Below, in pieces: positions 23,236-25,625 of a DNA stretch of 25,625 nucleotides. The notes beneath the pieces were generated by a model. That model saw only the letters and a program-made list of their open reading frames with translations. It made no database searches and was not told where the DNA came from. Numbering within the stretch: position 1 is the first letter of the stretch; each line of letters opens with the position of its first letter. This stretch comes from an uncultured Alistipes sp. (GTDB lineage Bacteria > Bacteroidota > Bacteroidia > Bacteroidales > Rikenellaceae). The translations under genes were made by a program, and so were the position numbers. Where the stretch lies: assembly GCA_900546005.1 (NCBI GenBank), contig URBJ01000027.1:1-25625 (forward strand), given 5' to 3'.

Positions 23236-25625
23236 TCAACGTGTTACGAACTCTGGCCGACCCTCTTTCATACGCACCTCCACCGTGTCGCCCGACTTAA
23301 CCTTTCCGGAGATAATCAGCTTCGACAGCGGATGGCGGAGCTCCTTGCGGATGATGCCGATAACCGGACGCGCCCCGTACTGCGGGTTGAAGCCCATCAT
23401 CGCAATGTCACGCTTAACCTCCGGCGCCATAACCAGCTCGATACCCTGCTCCTCGAGTAGCTTGAGCAAGCCTTTCAGATGGATTTCGAAAATACGGGTA
23501 ACCGTCTCTTCGGTAATCGGCGAGAAGGGAACGATCTCCGTCAGACGACCCAAAAATTCGGGCCGGAAATAGTTTTGCATAATATCCATCAGATCATTGT
23601 TCTGCGGAACCACCCCCTTGTTGAACGAATCGACGATAAACTGGCTGCCGATATTGGAGGTAAACAGAATCAAGGCATTCGAGAAATCGCCCACGCGGCC
23701 CAACCGGTCGTGCAGCTTTCCCTCATCCAGAATCTGCAAGAACAGATCGAATACCGACTTGTGCGCCTTCTCGATCTCATCGAATAGCACGACCGAATAG
23801 GGTTTCTGACGAATCTTGTTGACCAAAAGGCCCCCTTCCTCATACCCGACGTACCCCGGAGGCGCTCCGTAGAGCAGGGCCACCGAATGCTCCTCCTTGA
23901 ACTCCGACATATCGAAACGGATGAGTGACGACTCGTCCTCGAACAGGAATGCGGCCAACGCTTTCGAGAGCTCCGTCTTTCCGGTTCCGGTCGGACCGAG
24001 GAAGAAGAACGATCCCATCGGCTGTCCCTTCTTGTTCAGGCCCGAGCGGGATTCGAACACCGCATCGAGCACAATCTTGACCGCATGATCCTGACCGACC
24101 ACCCTTTTTTTCAGAGTGGCCTCCGCGTTGATCAGCCGGTCCCTCTCTTTCGATTGCACCTTACCCAACGGAATACCGGTCTGCTTGGCCACTACGGCAA
24201 ACAGATCGGAGCTGTCGAGTTCCGTACGTTTCGGTTCGCACAACTGAGCAAGCCGGTCAAGTGTCTGTTTCAGATAGTCCACCCGCTCCTGTGCCGTCGC
24301 CAATTTATTGAAATCGACCTCTGCATCCAGCTGAGCCAACAGGATACAGCTGATCTGGTTGGTCATCTTATAGTAGAGCCACTCCAACTCGGTCATGATC
24401 TGAGCACTCTCCTTGGTCTCCATCTGATCGGTCAGATGGGCCAACTCCGTCTGAAGCGCAGCTACATCCGCTGCCGACATATCGTTCATCGTCTTGACCA
24501 GAGCCATCGTACGGTCGATCAGATCGAATGCCGAATCCGGCAACGCCTTCTCCGTCAGATAGCGTTTGGCCAGACGGATCGCATCGACCAGCACCGGTTC
24601 ACCGACAGCCAATCGATGATACTCGGAATAGGTTCCCACGGCACCTTTTAAAATACGCAGACAGAGGTCGGCATTCGGCTCTTCGAGGGTAATTTTTTCG
24701 AGCTTGTTGACAAACTCCTTGTCGGTTTCGATGTTTTTGGTATACCCGTCGATCGAGGCCGTACAGAGCAACAGCAGATTACCTTTGTTCAGCTCCTGTT
24801 TCAGCATCGATGAGGCTCCGTACAGACTGCTCTGTTTATCGAAAAGTTTATCGATCGACTCGATGACCAGAATCGTATTGGGACGCTCCTTGATTTCTCG
24901 CAGCAGGGTTTTAAAGCGGTCTTCCAACTCGCCTTTGTACGACGCATCGGCACCGATACTGGCCAGATCAAGCTCATAAGCAGCCGCATCGCTCAGAAAC
25001 GACGGCACGTGGCCTTCGCTCAGCTGCTTGACAAACGCATGAATCAAGGCGGTTTTCCCCACGCCGGACTCTCCGGTTATCAACAGATTGGACTTGGTCT
25101 TACGGCCCAGAATCTCGAAAATGACCGAAATTTCGTTTTCAAAACCGATGACCGGAGCGTACTTCCCGGCCCGGGTCTCTGCGACGAGATCAACGCAGTA
25201 CTTTTCGACAGATCCGCTGCCGGTTCCCGCCGCAAGATTGGTTTTGCCCTCGGCACCGTTTTTTCCTTTCGTCCCGGAGACCGAAGTCCCTATTTTCGCC
25301 TCTATTTCACTCACCGTGAGGGGAAGGGTCTTCAGTTGATCAAACGTAAACCCTACGCCGGGAGTCACCAACGACGCCAAGACACAAACCGGCTCGCATT
25401 CGGCCAATCCGAACTTTTCCCGATACGCTTCGGCCTCCTCCATAACCGTTTTGGACTCTTCCGAATAGTCGAGATCCTTTTGCGGTCTCGGTGCGCGCGG
25501 AGAGAGCTGCATCTGAATATCGGCCCACTCCTGAAGATAATAGTAATCCTTATCGAGGTCGGTCTCGAGGAAATGGACCAAACCTACGCTCTTATGGAGT
25601 ATGGCTTTAAACAGGTGGGAGGGGT
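23236..25625 (-). CDS. tssH: T6SS sheath-recycling AAA+ ATPase TssH (ClpV), 5' end outside window
   Basis: About 795 residues are visible. The reading frame stays open to the right edge (…HLFKAILHKSVGLVHFLE), so the true start lies outside and a TTG at 25581 is not used as the start. TssH unfolds and recycles the contracted TssB/C sheath. Using the TTG codon as residue 1, the first ATPase has Walker A GESGVGKT (170-177), but Walker B reads LVIESID (238-244) in place of IDE, and the usual RRF Arg-finger segment is EFVNKLEKI. The second ATPase has Walker A GPTGTGKT (529-536), Walker B LFDEIEKAH (599 on) and Arg finger EFLGRL (R679), all intact. It leads the tube/spike operon. Confidence 0.93.
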   Translation of the reverse strand, partial: PSHLFKAILHKSVGLVHFLETDLDKDYYYLQEWADIQMQLSPRAPRPQKDLDYSEESKTVMEEAEAYREKFGLAECEPVCVLASLVTPGVGFTFDQLKTLPLTVSEIEAKIGTSVSGTKGKNGAEGKTNLAAGTGSGSVEKYCVDLVAETRAGKYAPVIGFENEISVIFEILGRKTKSNLLITGESGVGKTALIHAFVKQLSEGHVPSFLSDAAAYELDLASIGADASYKGELEDRFKTLLREIKERPNTILVIESIDKLFDKQSSLYGASSMLKQELNKGNLLLLCTASIDGYTKNIETDKEFVNKLEKITLEEPNADLCLRILKGAVGTYSEYHRLAVGEPVLVDAIRLAKRYLTEKALPDSAFDLIDRTMALVKTMNDMSAADVAALQTELAHLTDQMETKESAQIMTELEWLYYKMTNQISCILLAQLDAEVDFNKLATAQERVDYLKQTLDRLAQLCEPKRTELDSSDLFAVVAKQTGIPLGKVQSKERDRLINAEATLKKRVVGQDHAVKIVLDAVFESRSGLNKKGQPMGSFFFLGPTGTGKTELSKALAAFLFEDESSLIRFDMSEFKEEHSVALLYGAPPGYVGYEEGGLLVNKIRQKPYSVVLFDEIEKAHKSVFDLFLQILDEGKLHDRLGRVGDFSNALILFTSNIGSQFIVDSFNKGVVPQNNDLMDIMQNYFRPEFLGRLTEIVPFSPITEETVTRIFEIHLKGLLKLLEEQGIELVMAPEVKRDIAMMGFNPQYGARPVIGIIRKELRHPLSKLIISGKVKSGDTVEVRMKEGRPEFVTR

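Noticed and set aside
1..25625. CRISPR arrays, insertion sequences, tRNA or rRNA genes
   Set aside because: No regularly spaced repeats, transposase genes or tRNA/rRNA-like segments were noticed; almost all of the window is coding.

Overview
The window is most likely from a Bacteroidales-type member of the Bacteroidota. Nine core proteins (TssB, C, D, E, F, G, H, I and K) look like the Bacteroidota form of the type VI secretion system (T6SSiii). No TssJ, TssL or TssM is present. Several upstream regions carry the Bacteroidota -7 promoter element TAnnTTTG, and strong Shine-Dalgarno sites are rare. Base composition is close to balanced, which would suit Alistipes-like genera as well as others; I cannot name the genus.

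Layout, left to right. Positions 1-149 hold the first 49 codons of an RND efflux pump gene (minus strand), which marks the edge of the secretion locus. A minus-strand terminator lies at 211-247. From 277 to 11218 one long minus-strand operon reads (transcription runs right to left): E1-like enzyme, tssG, tssK, tssE, tssF, ubiquitin-like protein, E2-like enzyme, two secreted or envelope proteins, and a large membrane protein combining a VWA domain, a RING-H2-like zinc site, seven membrane segments and an FHA-like C-terminus. From 11484 to 13625 two plus-strand genes encode a secreted PEGA-repeat protein and an acidic helical cytosolic protein. From 13746 to the right edge a second minus-strand operon reads tssH (5' end outside the window), tssB, tssC, four tssD/hcp-like genes, tssI/vgrG, a beta-helix spike-like protein and a DUF4280 PAAR-like tip protein.

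The secretion machine is largely complete: sheath (TssB/C), tube (Hcp set), spike and tip (VgrG, spike-like protein, PAAR-like protein), baseplate (TssE/F/G/K) and the sheath-recycling ATPase TssH. The membrane complex is not recognisable as TssJ/L/M, and I could not confidently identify TssN/O/P/Q/R. Three consecutive envelope proteins at 277-4740 are candidates for that role.

The most striking point is an apparent ubiquitin-like conjugation set embedded in the baseplate operon. It comprises an E1-like adenylating enzyme whose stop codon overlaps the tssG start, a small beta-grasp protein ending in Gly, and an E2-like protein with an HPN motif and a downstream Cys. The membrane protein, with its predicted cytoplasmic RING-H2-like site, is a candidate E3 or docking platform. 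No JAB-type peptidase is visible. The working hypothesis is that a T6SS structural component or effector is modified by, or anchored through, a Ubl pathway. The gene arrangement is seen directly; the biochemical role is inference.
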